Positions 23,606 through 34,802 of a DNA stretch of 64,000 nucleotides are shown here, in pieces. Each line of letters begins with the position of its first letter. Position 1 is the stretch's first letter. Made by a program: the position numbers and the translations under genes. Below the pieces are notes generated by a model. It ran no database searches. It saw only the letters and a program-made list of their open reading frames with translations, and was not told the DNA's origin. The stretch is from Megachile rotundata (Eukaryota > Arthropoda > Insecta > Hymenoptera > Megachilidae). The stretch lies in NCBI RefSeq assembly GCF_050947335.1, contig NC_134997.1:2480001-2544000 (forward strand). Reading direction: 5' to 3'.

Positions 23606-24105
23606 ATAACAACATTTAAATAAATTTCAAATGGAAATTTTTTATATTCTGTTTCTTTAATTTTATCTTATTCTTTTATGTATTTTATTATTTTGTGATG
23701 TTTTTTATGCTTTTAGTAAAAATAACATATTCAGAAACATATTGTTAATTTTTTTGACAAATAAAAATATAATCATTCCTCATTTTTTGCAAAAATTTAT
23801 AGTAGGACCATTTACCTTGCGTTTGACGTGTATAACGTTACCGTGAAAGACCGAAATCTGGAGAATGTCGACTTTCACCGGTGAATGTCAACATTCACAT
23901 AGTCGCTTGGTGTATGTCCGAAATATTTGCTAAATAGCTTTATTTCTGACTTACACCAGTAAATGTCGACATTCACCATGCTCTAATGCTGAATGTTGAA
24001 CATATCGGAGATTTATATTTTCTTCTCCGTAATTCAGTCGCTATAAAACGTCACAAGGGTGACGTAACTTTTTCGCCTCTCTTTCTGAGAGGAGAGACCA
24101 AGAAT

Positions 24106-24432
24106 TTAAAACACATAGTACATTCTAAGCATACGTGTTCTTCCTCCGTGGCCTATTCTGGCGTGAGTTTCATATAGTATATTGAACAATTCTTCATTGG
24201 TAACATAATACTGTATATTCGTTTCCCCTGATTTTAATGGTACAATTAATTTCCTTTCATCATTAATTTTTAAAACGTCAAAACGTTTTAATCGTCTGTA
24301 ATCCAAAGGTGTGTTGCACTTAGTTTTAGCAGAAACCACTTCAGAAAGTATTGTAGAGTACTTTTCTTGAGAAAAATAAAAACAATTATCTTCTCGTTTA
24401 CTCGCAATTAATGCATTTAACTTTTCAAGAAA
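24106..24432 (-). pseudogene. KRBA2/SCAND3-like (integrase-derived transposon) protein fragment
   Basis: A 109-codon stretch reads FLEKLNALIASKREDNCFYF at its start, then TPLDYRRLKRFDVLKI, LIVPLKSGETNIQYYVTNEE and LFNILYETHARIGHGGRTRM. This pattern is known from 'KRAB-A domain-containing protein 2-like' and SCAND3-like proteins in insects and vertebrates, which derive from transposons with a gypsy-type integrase. The H-x-x-x-x-H (HARIGH) is probably the start of the HHCC zinc-binding module. The protein breaks off right after it, so the catalytic integrase core is missing. No start codon fits, so this is a decayed fragment. Confidence 0.7.
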
Positions 24433-24665
24433 AGATCACAATTTACTGCAGTATCCATTCGAAAAAAAAATTCGCATGCAGTATCCGGTATTGGAAAAAA
24501 AATTAAGAAAACGTTGCTTGCATTATCAAAGCTTGCATAAGATTGACAAAGCTGACTGATTCCCAGCAGAACACAGGATTTGGCGGGAGAGAGCCAGTCG
24601 CTTCTTTGTCGGCTCTTCCCTTTCGGACCTCCACCAGAGCATATCTGTGATTGTCGACATACACC

Positions 24666-26762
24666 TGTAACATCCTTGAAGAATTTTCAAACTTTTATTG
24701 CAGTGTCATTTCTTCAATTATCGACTGTATTTCTCCCGTACCGACCGCGACATTAGACAAATCGAGTATCATAAGAATTCAGTAAACTGTCGGTAATAAA
24801 TGTATAATTCTATAAGGAAAATTCCGCAATGCTATGTGTTTACGTGCCGCGAAGCTCGCCCCGAATTTCCTGGAATTCTAGCGTTGCTTAGAGAAGGATA
24901 GAAATACATTTTACAATTTCGATATTATTAATTATCAAAAACCATTAGTTAAACAAATCAGTCAATATACAATATCAAGCGTACTAATATTATGTTATCC
25001 GGAAATAGAGTCAGATGTTAGTTTATTGCAGTATATATTATAAATTATAATATTGTTCAATGGAATGTTCTAGAAGCATCGTATGCTTATACATTTAGCT
25101 CCGATCCGTATAGAAGTCGTGCGTAGTACATAGAAGGAGATAGAAAATGCAATTTCATTAAAACACTATTAAATTACTATTTTTATATCAGGAATATAAA
25201 CCATTATGTAGAATGCGATATTAATAATGTAATTAAATCGTTCGTTTGTACAATTAATGTCTAATTACGAATTTATACGACAATTATATATTTCGACGTT
25301 ATGGGGGTTTTCCGAGAATTTGCCAGGCTGGCGAGTATAAAAGGCCGAGCGGAGCTCGCCAAAATCGCAGAACAGTTTTCGAAGTCGAGCCAGCTAGAAG
25401 TCTTCAGATAAGTATAACCGGAACAGTTTTCGCTGTGAAGAGCCGCAACGATTCTTAATACTTGACTGGTAAAGCGGGTATACGCCATTTGGATACTTGG
25501 TCGTGGGTCGTTCTAGTAGCTAGCTAACGCAGGCTCCCCATTCAAACGGTCTCGTATCTGAAACTCCGCTAGGAGAGTGTTGTACTTGGCGCCAAGAAAG
25601 GCTAAGATATCGAAAGGATAGCTCTCAGCTACTCATATTTGATTTTACATCGGATTGCTAACGCGCCATCAGATTCTCGGAGCTCGCTCTGGGTCGTTTC
25701 GTAGCTAGCTAACGCAGGCTCCCCATTTGAGCGGCTTGGTCTCTGAAGCCCGTGTCTTTTGGGTGGCAGTTCAGCAATCACGATTTTATAATTAGAATCA
25801 ATTGATTTGCTACCCTGTTGAACTTATACTGTTCACCCTTTTCCTGTATCGTTGGGTCGTTCTAGTAGCTAGCTAACGCAGGCTCCCCAATTAAGCGATC
25901 TGGTTTTGGCTGTCAGTGTTCGTTTTGACAAAAAGGGTCATGGACAATTAGTTGTCGAGCCAGATTAAAAGAGTAACTGTTCCGAGGAAATAATTCATTT
26001 AGATTCAAACAAATTTTGAACTTGAATTAGTAAAAGAATATTGTTCTGTCATTAGCGTAATTTCCGTAGTCGACTACACCGCATTAGATATCAGATAAAA
26101 TCATTAATCTGTCTAACTCTGCGAAAGCGTATTTAGGTACACTTAGAGAATCACACTTAGGTCGTGTCCCTGGCTGCGGTAGACTATCACGCGCTAATAT
26201 TAATAATTCCGAAAAGAATATTCATTGTATAAACTACAAACGTATTAATTAATATAAATTTTGTCATTGCGATAGCGTTCGAAACAAGAATTAAATAATA
26301 TAGAATATCAAATTCAGTAACTATATAAAAGCGAAGTTATCTTTATCCGAAATCAGACTTAGGTACGAAATAATATAAAGTATTAACTAGCGAGAATCAG
26401 ATTTAGTTAGATTCACAATTATCTATTACATATTGTTTAATTTACCAAGTTCTATTATTTCTATTATCAATATTATATCAAAGTCTATTTAGTTTCTTTT
26501 GATCAAACCAATATACTTTTCATATTTTGTTGTTATTTGTTACTTGTTATTTGTTAAATTCATCATCTTCGTTATTTTATTGAATAAACCTTATTGTTGA
26601 AAGATATTGACCTGTGGATTTCACTCCTTAACCGCACACCACACGAATCCCACAATCTTTAGATTTAGTTATTTTCCAAAACGAGTCGTTCAGTTGGTAA
26701 AAGCCGCTCTTTACCTTACTAGCGCTAGTAACTATCTGAACCTAGGTTCCAGAGTCGTTACA
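24666..26762 (+). mobile_element. Solo LTR, 2.1 kb
   Basis: Begins TGTAACATCC and ends GAGTCGTTACA, so TGTAAC/GTTACA are inverted ends. It is flanked by CACC on both sides (24662-24665 and 26763-26766). It disrupts the TIR element at 23831-26890. A TATAAAAG lies near 25336, and an AATAAA near 26583 is followed by CCTTATTGTTG and about 170 bases to the end. This is the LTR promoter/terminator layout in + orientation. No internal gag-pol is present, so recombination between two LTRs probably left one. The length is unusual; most insect LTRs are a few hundred bases. Confidence 0.78.
25505..25900 (+). repeat. Three spaced repeats inside the solo LTR
   Basis: A block of about 45 bases starting gggtcgttctagtagctagc and continuing taacgcaggctcccca occurs at 25505, 25691 and 25854, spaced 186 and 163 bases apart. 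The core is almost invariant while the spacers differ. All lie downstream of the LTR TATA box, so they would be transcribed. Confidence 0.9.
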
Positions 26763-27024
26763 CACCGGTGAAGGTCCGAATGTACAAGAATGTAATAAAA
26801 TATTCGATCTTTCACCGACGTATTTGGTATGTGTTGACATTCACTGGTGAAAGTCGACATTCTCCAATTTCGGTCTTCACGGTAACATATACCAGGTATC
26901 CTATGGAGATCTTTCGAAACTAAATTCCGCAGTTAACACGGATCGTTAGTGAAAATCACATAGGCTGTTGCAAAAATTACATAGGATTTAATGCAGAAGA
27001 CTATGTACATGGGAATGCTAAATA

Positions 27025-27582
27025 TGAGAGGTGATCATTAGGTTCCGGGATTGTGTCTGCTGTGACCAAACGAATGATACGATTGACATGCGCTCGCAGA
27101 ACATAAGAATAACAATCTTCGAGACATATGATACGAAGTTTGGAAGCGATATCTTCATTGAATCCTATGTTATACAAGTTTATGTTAGCATACGCACGCT
27201 CTCCTTTGCGAGATCACGTTGGACTCCAAATTGGAACAGAGGGACATAAAAAAACAGAAACATGGAAAATTGTCGTCCTTCCTCACCCTCCGTATTCATC
27301 AGACTTGGTACCCTGTTATTTCTTTTTGTTTTCCAAAATGAAATTAAAGCTCAAGGATCGCCGATTTGACACGGTGGACGAGATTCAACGCGAATCGCAG
27401 CAGGTGCTTGACACGCTTCAACAAGAAGACTTCTAGGAAGCTTTCCAAAAATGGCAGAGGCTCTAGGATCGGTGCAGAGCTACACAAGGGGACCACTTTG
27501 AAGGGGATAATAGCCAAATTTGAAACACGTGACTTTATCTGCATATACGGGACCAGTCCCGGAACTTAATGATTGCACCTCG
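27025..27582 (+). mobile_element. Second mariner element, deleted
   Basis: Ends aggtgatcattaggttccgg (left) and cggaacttaatgattgcacc (right) are inverted repeats, flanked by TA (27023-27024 and 27583-27584). It is about 560 bases against roughly 1.3 kb for a full mariner, and of a different subfamily from the 17262 copy. Confidence 0.85.
27265..27440 (+). pseudogene. Mariner transposase C-terminal remnant
   Basis: Encodes VVLPHPPYSSDLVPCYFFLF then KMKLKLKDRRFDTVDEIQRE and QQVLDTLQQEDF, the C-terminal pattern of irritans-like mariner transposases. In the motif that normally reads PCDFF the third catalytic aspartate has become tyrosine (PCYFF). A TAG then breaks the frame, and recognisable 'EAFQKWQ' words continue beyond it. 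Confidence 0.82.
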
Positions 27583-27584
27583 TA

Positions 27585-28383
27585 TAGTAAAGAGTTCGTG
27601 TGCCAAGTATAATTTATGTTGAATTTTGAGTTATATTAACACATTTTCATAAGCTGAATTAATGTTGAAATGTACATAGAAACTAAGAGCAATATGGGGT
27701 ATAATATCGAGGTGTCCCTGTGGTGGAAAACGCTTCTGTTGATGTGAAGCGAGTAAGTGAGAAGGGGAAAATTCCCAAATATCAAACACCATCCGCAGTA
27801 GCTTATTAGTTTAGGATATATTAATTCAAAACTTCTGGCATAATACATAGAAGAAGTCTTCCAACATTAGATGTAATGTTGGAGACCTGAATTAAGATTA
27901 ACTGGAGTTAGTAATACTAAAACGTTTATTACGTAACAAATACAAAGTTAATCATTAATCTAGCTATTTACTTTTAAAAATATATGTTAACACGGTGAGT
28001 TTGGAATAAAATCTGAGAGAAAATAGCGTGGATAAGAAAAACGTAAACTTTAGGAAAGGGACTCTTGGTTGATTATGGAATAAGGGTGTGGGAGCCGTAA
28101 AGTTCTTTGGTTAATTTTGTAAAAAGAGAGGTGGTTAAAAATTGGAAAATTATGAAGTAGAGGGAAGTGATTTAGTGGGTCCTTGGAAAAATCTTGAGTT
28201 TAACGAAAATCCTAAAAGAGGCATGTTTGTGTAATATTAATAAGACGAGAAAGCTTGTATCCGTGAACAATAGGGTAGAGGAAACAAAGAAAAAAGAACT
28301 GCATAGTAGATAGTTATGTATAGGTAGAATTCTATGTATTATGCTGAATATTGTTAATTAATATTTTCGCAATTAAAAGAATG
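27585..28383. other. AT-rich stretch without supported features
   Basis: No recognisable gene or transposon. A purine-rich + strand segment lies at 28010-28300 (many gga/aaa words). Confidence 0.4.
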
Positions 28384-28570
28384 TTACGGATGCCCCTTTG
28401 GTATTTGAGGCTTACTACTCCTTCCTCTTAATGCCGTAGAGTTGCTCTTGTTGTTTACGGCTATCTTATTGTTTACATTAGCATCTGTCTCCACCTTGCA
28501 CTTTCCAATATTCGAGTTTATTAAAGTGCAGTATTTATTGTTATCCGAAAATACCTGCCTTTTGTATTGC
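28384..28570 (-). repeat. Inverted partner of 29900-30100
   Basis: On the minus strand it reads ...aataaactcgaatattggaa, gtgcaaggtggagacagatg, then caactctacggcattaagag. The + strand at 29965-30050 reads the same blocks (aataaactcgaattttggaa, gtgcaagtttgagacagata, cgactctacgccgttacgca). The pair brackets the element at 28602-29847, giving an outer inverted repeat. Confidence 0.75.
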
Positions 28571-28601
28571 ATATACGAGATAAACAAGTCGATTTCATGA
28601 A

Positions 28602-29847
28602 GGGGTAACGCCACTCTAGAATTTTGAAAAAATCGATTTTTTTTTTGCTTAAATGATGCTTTATTATGTGTAGAATATGAGAAAAAAGTTTTAAATGTGG
28701 GGCAGGTCGGAAACACGAATTTTTTTAAGTGAACAGCAACCACTGTGTGGTAGGCTCAGCGTAACTTGCGGATACGCGCGCAATAATCAGCGTTGAGAAC
28801 GGTACCTGGGTAAAGGCAAAAGGCCTGATTCAGTTAGGTTAATAAACAATGACCCCCAATTTGAAAAAATAGACAAAGGGTCTTGATGGAAAAGGAAATT
28901 TGGCGGGAAAACGCATTAATAAGTTGAGTAGTTATTATGGTTTAGCCATCCGTCGACACCATGAATCCAGTGGCAAAAATGTACTTGACATATCCGCAAA
29001 TATCGTTATTTACATATTGCATGATGGACTATCCATTATAATAGAACTAACGAAAGCCTTGGATATGTCTGTCGGAGAAAATTGTTACAATTTTTGCCTA
29101 CAAGCCGACGCCAGATGCATAGAGTTTTCAGAACGATCTTTGAATGAAGCTTCAAAAATGTCGAGATTGAATCTTAGATCCAATAAGAAGGAAAAGAACG
29201 TGGAGTATGTTAATATAGGAGGCCAAATATATGGTGCAGGCTTCGCTGATTAAAGTTATATAACAAATTTTTTATGCTGAATGGCAATCAAAACTTTAAA
29301 CGCGTTTTTCTCGAAATCACTTTATTTGAACTGTGCGGACAAATAACTCGGAAAGTTTTTAACTAATCGACTTGAAATTTCGTGGAGAGAGGCAAAATAA
29401 TATAACGCTGTGAACATCGTACGGATTTTTTGATTAATTAACTACTTAACTTTTTATTAACAATTCAATGCTGAATTTTCTGCCGTTTTTCGAAACTTTT
29501 TGTTCATATCTACACCAAATTAACAATTATTAATAATTTTTAATTTCCGTACGATGTTCCATAGATTTTGGTATATAGTATGAGAAACTTTTTGATTTTT
29601 TGTCTTAGGACCATGCGTTAATGAAAAAACAGTCCGCCCGTGTAGCCCTTTCAAACAAATGGTGTTGTTGCTTGCCAGCACCTACAGCCGCCATTTTTAA
29701 TCCAAATTATTTCTAAAAATTTACAAACCATCTTCAAAACATATATTATAAGGCCTTTTCTATTCTGACCTTATAACTTGTACGATTATTACTTTAAAAA
29801 TTCCCGAAAATTACCTATTTTTCTGACTTCTAGAGTGGCGTTACCCC
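28602..29847. mobile_element. TIR element with GGGGTAACGCC ends
   Basis: Ends ggggtaacgccactctagaa and ttctagagtggcgttacccc are exact over about 19 bases and 1,246 bases apart. TGAA borders both ends, which could be a 4-base target duplication. The inside contains an ORF fragment (28879-29253) and a 'caaatttttt' region with no other coding signal. Confidence 0.7.
28879..29253 (+). pseudogene. Unidentified transposase-like fragment
   Basis: An open stretch reads GLDGKGNLAGKRINKLSSYY then GLAIRRHHESSGKN and, further on, LTKALDMSVGENCYNFCLQA. It ends VNIGGQIYGAGFAD with a stop. The K-L-x-x-Y-Y-G-x-A-I-R pattern resembles a large uncharacterised transposase family I know from arthropod and cnidarian genomes, where it lies between the catalytic part and a WCxW-type motif. 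Here the piece ends early and the C-terminal words look fused by deletion. No ATG is available in frame. The family assignment is tentative. Confidence 0.4.
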
Positions 29848-30107
29848 TGAATTCGAACATGAAGCTCAATGATTGCAAAAATGAAGTTTTTACTAGTGCA
29901 GCACTCACCATTAGACTTCGTCACAAAGGAATCATGTATTTTTGCGCAGCAATAAATACCGCATGTTTAATAAACTCGAATTTTGGAAGGTGCAAGTTTG
30001 AGACAGATACTTATGTATACAAACAAGTGCGACTCTACGCCGTTACGCATCTAGGGCATGCGTCGATCAACCATCGAAGAAGTTCGATACTATATCCGTA
30101 ATATAAT

Positions 30108-30309
30108 TGTAATGTCCGGGAAACTTAGTCGTGGTTCATTAATAATAAGATTTATTATAAAATATATTAATACAAGAAAACGTGGAACAAGATCTCAACT
30201 GACTGCGAGCGGAATCGGCACTACGCACCCTCGAGCCCCCTCTTAACCTACACAGCACACACACGGCTCGGCCCGCGGATCCACGACATCACACTCACAC
30301 TACATCACA
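30108..30309 (-). repeat. 3' LTR of the gypsy element
   Basis: On the minus strand it runs TGTGATGTAGTG...GGACATTACA. Directly upstream on the minus strand (+ 30310-30325) is AAAAAGGCGGGAGAGT, a purine run that fits the polypurine tract. Confidence 0.92.
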
Positions 30310-31534
30310 ACTCTCCCGCCTTTTTAATTTGAATTCTGTTGAGACGTGGAGAGCGGCGCAAAATCGATTCATCTGCTTTACCTTTAATTATTTGGTCAAC
30401 ATGGCGCTTTTGAATTACATTTTTGTCGGTTCGCACAGCATATGTAGATGGCGAAATCTGTTTCACAATTTTACCGGCCGTTCGTTTACCAGCTCTTACA
30501 CTATAATCATTTACCATAACGTCGTCACCTACGGCTATCTCTATTCTACGTTTACCAGGTCTGCTAACAATCTGTGCGCGTTGCTTTTCTTCAACAGCTT
30601 CAACTACATTTGGTTTTAACAGATCAAATCGAGTTCTCAGTTCGCGACCGTACATCAAGAATGCTGGACTCCTACGGGTGGTACAATGCTCGATACTACG
30701 ATAATCATACAAAAACATATCGACAGCTGTGTTCAGCGTCTCTCCCCCTTGAACGATTTTTGAGACTTTATCCTTAAATGTTTGCACAAAATTTTCAGCG
30801 GCCCCGTTCGTTGCTGGATAGTGTGGAGGCGAGTAAGTATGTTTTACTCCGTTTTTTATCAGAAATTCATGAAATTCTACACTTCTAAATTGTGGTCCTC
30901 CGTCTGTGACACAATGTAATGGCAACCCAAATCTCGCAAATAACCCTTTAAATTCCTCAATTAGTCTGTATGCTTTTGTATTATTCTTAAAATTAATTAT
31001 CTCAGGCCATTTAGAATACGCATCAATTATAATTAAATACATGTTTCCGTAAAATGGTCCCGCGAAATCACAATGTATGCGGCTCCATACCCTTGACGGC
31101 CACGGCCATGTTGTTAATGGCATATGCGGCGGTTTCTTAAGCTGAATTAAACAAATTTTGCATTTATTGACTAAAGCTTCTATGTCAGAATCTATTCCTG
31201 GCCACCAAACATACGAGCGAGCAAACATCTTGATTTTTACAATTCCCAGATGTGTAGCATGTAATTCATTCAAAATCAAGGTTCTCATGCTTTGTGGAAT
31301 AACGGCTCTTAGACCCCAAAATAAACACCCTTTTTCGACTGTTAATTCTAATCTCTTTGAGTAATAGAGTTTTTCATCATCCTGTAATTCTTTTACATCT
31401 GGCCAAACATTTAATACGTATTTAATTACGTTACTAATTGTTTTATCTTCTTTATTTCTAGTAGCTAACATTTTATAATCAAAAGTCTTAATCCCTTCTT
31501 CAAAAAAATTTACATGTAAAAAATCAGGTTCTAA
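30305..31534 (-). pseudogene. Gypsy integrase domain
   Basis: Inserts the cDNA into the host chromosome. From N to C it shows the HHCC zinc module (HATH ... CKIC), the DDE core with a first aspartate in IHCDFAGPFYG, a second in CVTDGGPQF, a glutamate in NGAAENFVQ, and a basic C-terminal tail ending near the polypurine tract. The core residues look intact. The frame is continuous with the RNase H domain upstream except for a TAA at 31535-31537, so it would not be made as part of pol. An internal ATG (31471) opens the remaining 388 codons. Confidence 0.9.
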
Positions 31535-33085
31535 TTATAATAGTAAAATATCATTTCTTTCATCTTCAACAGGAAGTCTGGATAATGCATCACAATTTGC
31601 ATTCGCTTGTGATCTAACATGTTCAATTTTGTACCGAAATCCTGAAAGAAAATAAGCCCATCTTTGAAATCGATTATCGGCTGTTATTGGAATCCCTTTA
31701 CGTGGTCCTAAGATCATCTGTAACGCTTTATTATCAGTCCTTAAAATAATTTCTTTCCCAAAAATAAACTCATAAAATCGTTTAAATCCAAAAACTATAG
31801 CCATTGCTTCTTTGTCAATTATTGCACGGCTCATTTCTTTTTTCCCAATTCTCTTTAACGCGTATGCAATTGGTTTTTCGGTGCCGTCCTTATACCTATG
31901 AGAAAGTATAGCGGAAATTCCATAGTCTGACGCATCACATGCTAAAATTATTTGCTCGTTCGGATTATAATACGCTAATGTACGAGGTGAAATCAATTCA
32001 TCCTTTAACCATTCAAATGCATTCGTACATTCTTGATTCCATTCAAATTCCTTTTTATTTAATAATGTGTATAACGGTGCTAGTTTCGCTGATCTATCTT
32101 GCAAAAATCTAGAATAGAACGTTACCAATCCCAAGAAAGAAGCTAGTTCTTTATGATTTTTCGGTTGAGGAGCGTCCACCATTGCGCGCACTTTTGATTT
32201 CGCTTTATGTAACCCGTTCTTATCGATAACATATCCTAAGACTTCGATCCTATCCTGCATAAATTTACTTTTTTCTTTATTAATTCTTAACCCGCATTCT
32301 TCCAGTCTCGCACAAACTTTCTCTAAATTCTCTTTATGTTCGTCTTCTGTACGGCCAGTTACGTAAATATTGTCAAGATACGCAATCGCGCCCTCGATTC
32401 CCATTAGACATTCATCCATTTTTCTTTGTACATCTGCAGGCGCCGGTGAAACGCCTTCCGGAATATTTCTATACCTAAATAAGCCTTTGTGAGTTACGAT
32501 TGTGAGCAAAGGTAAACATTCTTTAGCTACTGGGAATTGCATGTACGCGTGTTTTAAATCCAATTCCGAAAAAATTACACCTCCTTGGAGGCTTGTAAAA
32601 ATCTCATCAATAGTGTGGAGTGGATATTTATCGACAATTATATACGGGTTTACTGTCAATTTAAAATCCCCACAGATTCTAATATCACCGTTACTTTTGA
32701 AAACCGGTACGATCGGCGTTGCCCATTCGCTAACTTCAATCGGCTCCAGATGGCCCAAACCCACTAATCTATTTATTTCTTTTTCGATCAGTGGTTTCAA
32801 TGCATGCGCGACATGTCTACATTTCATAGCCACTGGCCGCGCATCATCTCTTAGGTGAATTTTCGTTTCGCTTTTATTATATTTTCCCGGAGTATCGCTG
32901 AACAGTTTACTATACTTTGTGAAAAAATAGTTTTTAACGCTTTCAATATCAACCTTATTTATACGATTCTCCTTTACCCCGCTTAATTTTAAGGGCCATA
33001 AATCGAAAGCCTGTAGCCACTGTCGGCCGATTAACGCCGGTCCCGTACCGGGTAAAACAAAACATTCTAATACTTTTTTTTTCAT
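31535..33085 (-). pseudogene. Gypsy reverse transcriptase and RNase H
   Basis: Copies genomic RNA into DNA and removes the RNA strand. RT blocks include IVPVFKSNGDIRICGDFKLT, the first catalytic aspartate in FSELDLKHAYMQF, and the box that normally reads YLDD. Here that box reads YLDN (codon AAT at 32369-32371), which removes the last catalytic aspartate. RNase H follows with ACDASDYGISAILSH, DKEAMAIVFGFKRF and RTDNKALQ. The frame opens at a nine-A run (33074-33082), one base out of phase with the protease frame, and ends at an in-frame TAA. Confidence 0.92.
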
Positions 33086-33528
33086 TTTTTAATTCAACAG
33101 TTAAATTCGGCAATTTACCAATCGCTTGCAAAATGTTACCGCCATATACTTTGAATTTCCTATCGGATCTTACTATTTTAAATTGTTTAAAATAATCATT
33201 ATAAATTGTTTCCGACATTATCGTGGCGTATGTACCTGTATCTAATTCCATTTTCAACTCAATTCCGTTCACGGTCAATTCAACAAGCATCGGTTGCGCA
33301 TCTCTGTCACTCGCATACATTATACTCTCATACTTATCGCTCGATTTGATGTTGTAGAATTCGTTGCGATGTGTAGTCGATTCTGGAACCGGTGATGTCT
33401 TGTTCTCCTCTCGCATTAGCTTGACGTCACGTTGGTTTTGAGATGATCCGGCAACAGTCCCTTTCCGGCACGCTCGCTCTATGTGACCTTTTCTCCCGCA
33501 GCCGCGGCATATGCAATCTCGATATCTA
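33086..33528 (-). pseudogene. Gypsy protease and second zinc knuckle
   Basis: Begins at the foldback insertion with a CCHC zinc knuckle (CRGCGRKGHIERAC). An aspartic protease of retroviral type follows, with active-site MELDTGTYATIM. The protease cuts the gag-pol precursor. The frame runs on past the A-run into noncoding sequence, so the frame needed for reverse transcriptase is displaced by one base there. Whether this was once a programmed frameshift or is a slip mutation cannot be told from one copy. Confidence 0.87.
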
Positions 33529-34800
33529 CAGGGTGTCCGCGCCAAAGTGTTACACCTTAATATCTCATGAACTATTGATGTCACGAAAAAGTGCTTATAT
33601 GGAAATTGCAGGGTAAAAGAGGCCCTATGTTTTGGCAGAAGCAAAATTTTTTTATTGTTATTAATGTAAAAGATATGATGGTGAAGTTTCGTTTTTTTAA
33701 ATGGAACTATATTTTTTTCTCGATCAGGTGATAGTGCTTTTCAAGACGAATTCATCAAGGTTTTATGTACTTACCCGATTTTTATTAGTTTTCGAGATAT
33801 AACGCTTAGAAATTTACTGATTTTCAGCAGTGACATCTCGGTTTGACGAGTAAGTCATAAAAACGTTCTTATTGTTACGGTAAGTGCCGCTGGTTTGACT
33901 CTGCCTGCCGAAACAGATAGGCGGGGTGTATGGTCAAAATGGCAGGTCCGAAGAGTAAGAAACGTGAAAAGTATTGTCCATTACGGTTTAAGTTTTCCGT
34001 ATCGAAGATGATATTAATTGTAATTTGGAAGGTTGGGACATTTATTTAAATGTTTCAGTACAAGGTAGGTATAAAGACAATTTAACAAAAAATAATATGC
34101 AAAAAATTTTTTTCACATGCTTTCCGCTATTTGAAATACAAGTTTGTATACGTTTTACAAATTCGTTCTCGACGTTTTCCATAATTTCGCACGGGATATT
34201 TACGCATGCATTGTGTATTCTATTTTTCAAGTCAGTTATATTGTTAAATTGTCTTTATACCTACCTTGTACTGAAACATTTAAATAAATGTCCCAACCTT
34301 CCAAATTACAATTAATATCATCTTCGATACGGAAAACTTAAACCGTAATGGACAATACTTTTCACGTTTCTTACTCTTCGGACCTGCCATTTTGACCATA
34401 CACCCCGCCTATCTGTTTCGGCAGGCAGAGTCAAACCAGCGGCACTTACCGTAACAATAAGAACGTTTTTATGACTTACTCGTCAAACCGAGATGTCACT
34501 GCTGAAAATCAGTAAATTTCTAAGCGTTATATCTCGAAAACTAATAAAAATCGGGTAAGTACATAAAACCTTGATGAATTCGTCTTGAAAAGCACTATCA
34601 CCTGATCGAGAAAAAAATATAGTTCCATTTAAAAAAACGAAACTTCACCATCATATCTTTTACATTAATAACAATAAAAAAATTTTGCTTCTGCCAAAAC
34701 ATAGGGCCTCTTTTACCCTGCAATTTCCATATAAGCACTTTTTCGTGACATCAATAGTTCATGAGATATTAAGGTGTAACACTTTGGCGCGGACACCCTG
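33529..34800. mobile_element. Foldback transposon, family 1, copy 2 (inside gypsy gag-pol)
   Basis: Two inverted arms of 558 bases (33529-34086 and 34243-34800) enclose a 156-base loop. Ends are CAGGGTGTCCGCGCC... with TA on both outer sides (33527-33528 and 34801-34802), a Tc1/mariner hallmark. The loop still encodes NRIHNACVNIPCEIMENVEN, the C-terminus of the transposase seen better in copy 3. The arms are nearly identical. It splits the gypsy gag zinc-knuckle region between its two CCHC motifs, and removing it with one TA would bring the two sides into the same frame. Confidence 0.95.
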
Positions 34801-34802
34801 TA

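Larger units (their letters stand above)
23831..26890. mobile_element. TIR element carrying a KRBA2/SCAND3-like ORF, split by a solo LTR
   Basis: Inverted ends of roughly 70 bases face each other: gttaccgtgaaagaccgaaa (left) and its reverse complement near 26870 (right). They are followed inward by palindromic GGTGAATGTCGACATTCACC-like subrepeats, three on the left and two on the right. Without the 2.1 kb solo LTR (24666-26762) the element is about 960 bases and contains the ORF fragment at 24106-24432. Confidence 0.65.

Noticed and set aside
23424..23615. Leu/Tyr/Ile-rich minus-strand frame
   Set aside because: Produced by the AATAAAT simple repeat.
25505..25900. tRNA or snoRNA genes suggested by the three conserved blocks
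   Set aside because: No cloverleaf, A/B box pair or C/D box pair could be placed, and the LTR context explains transcription.
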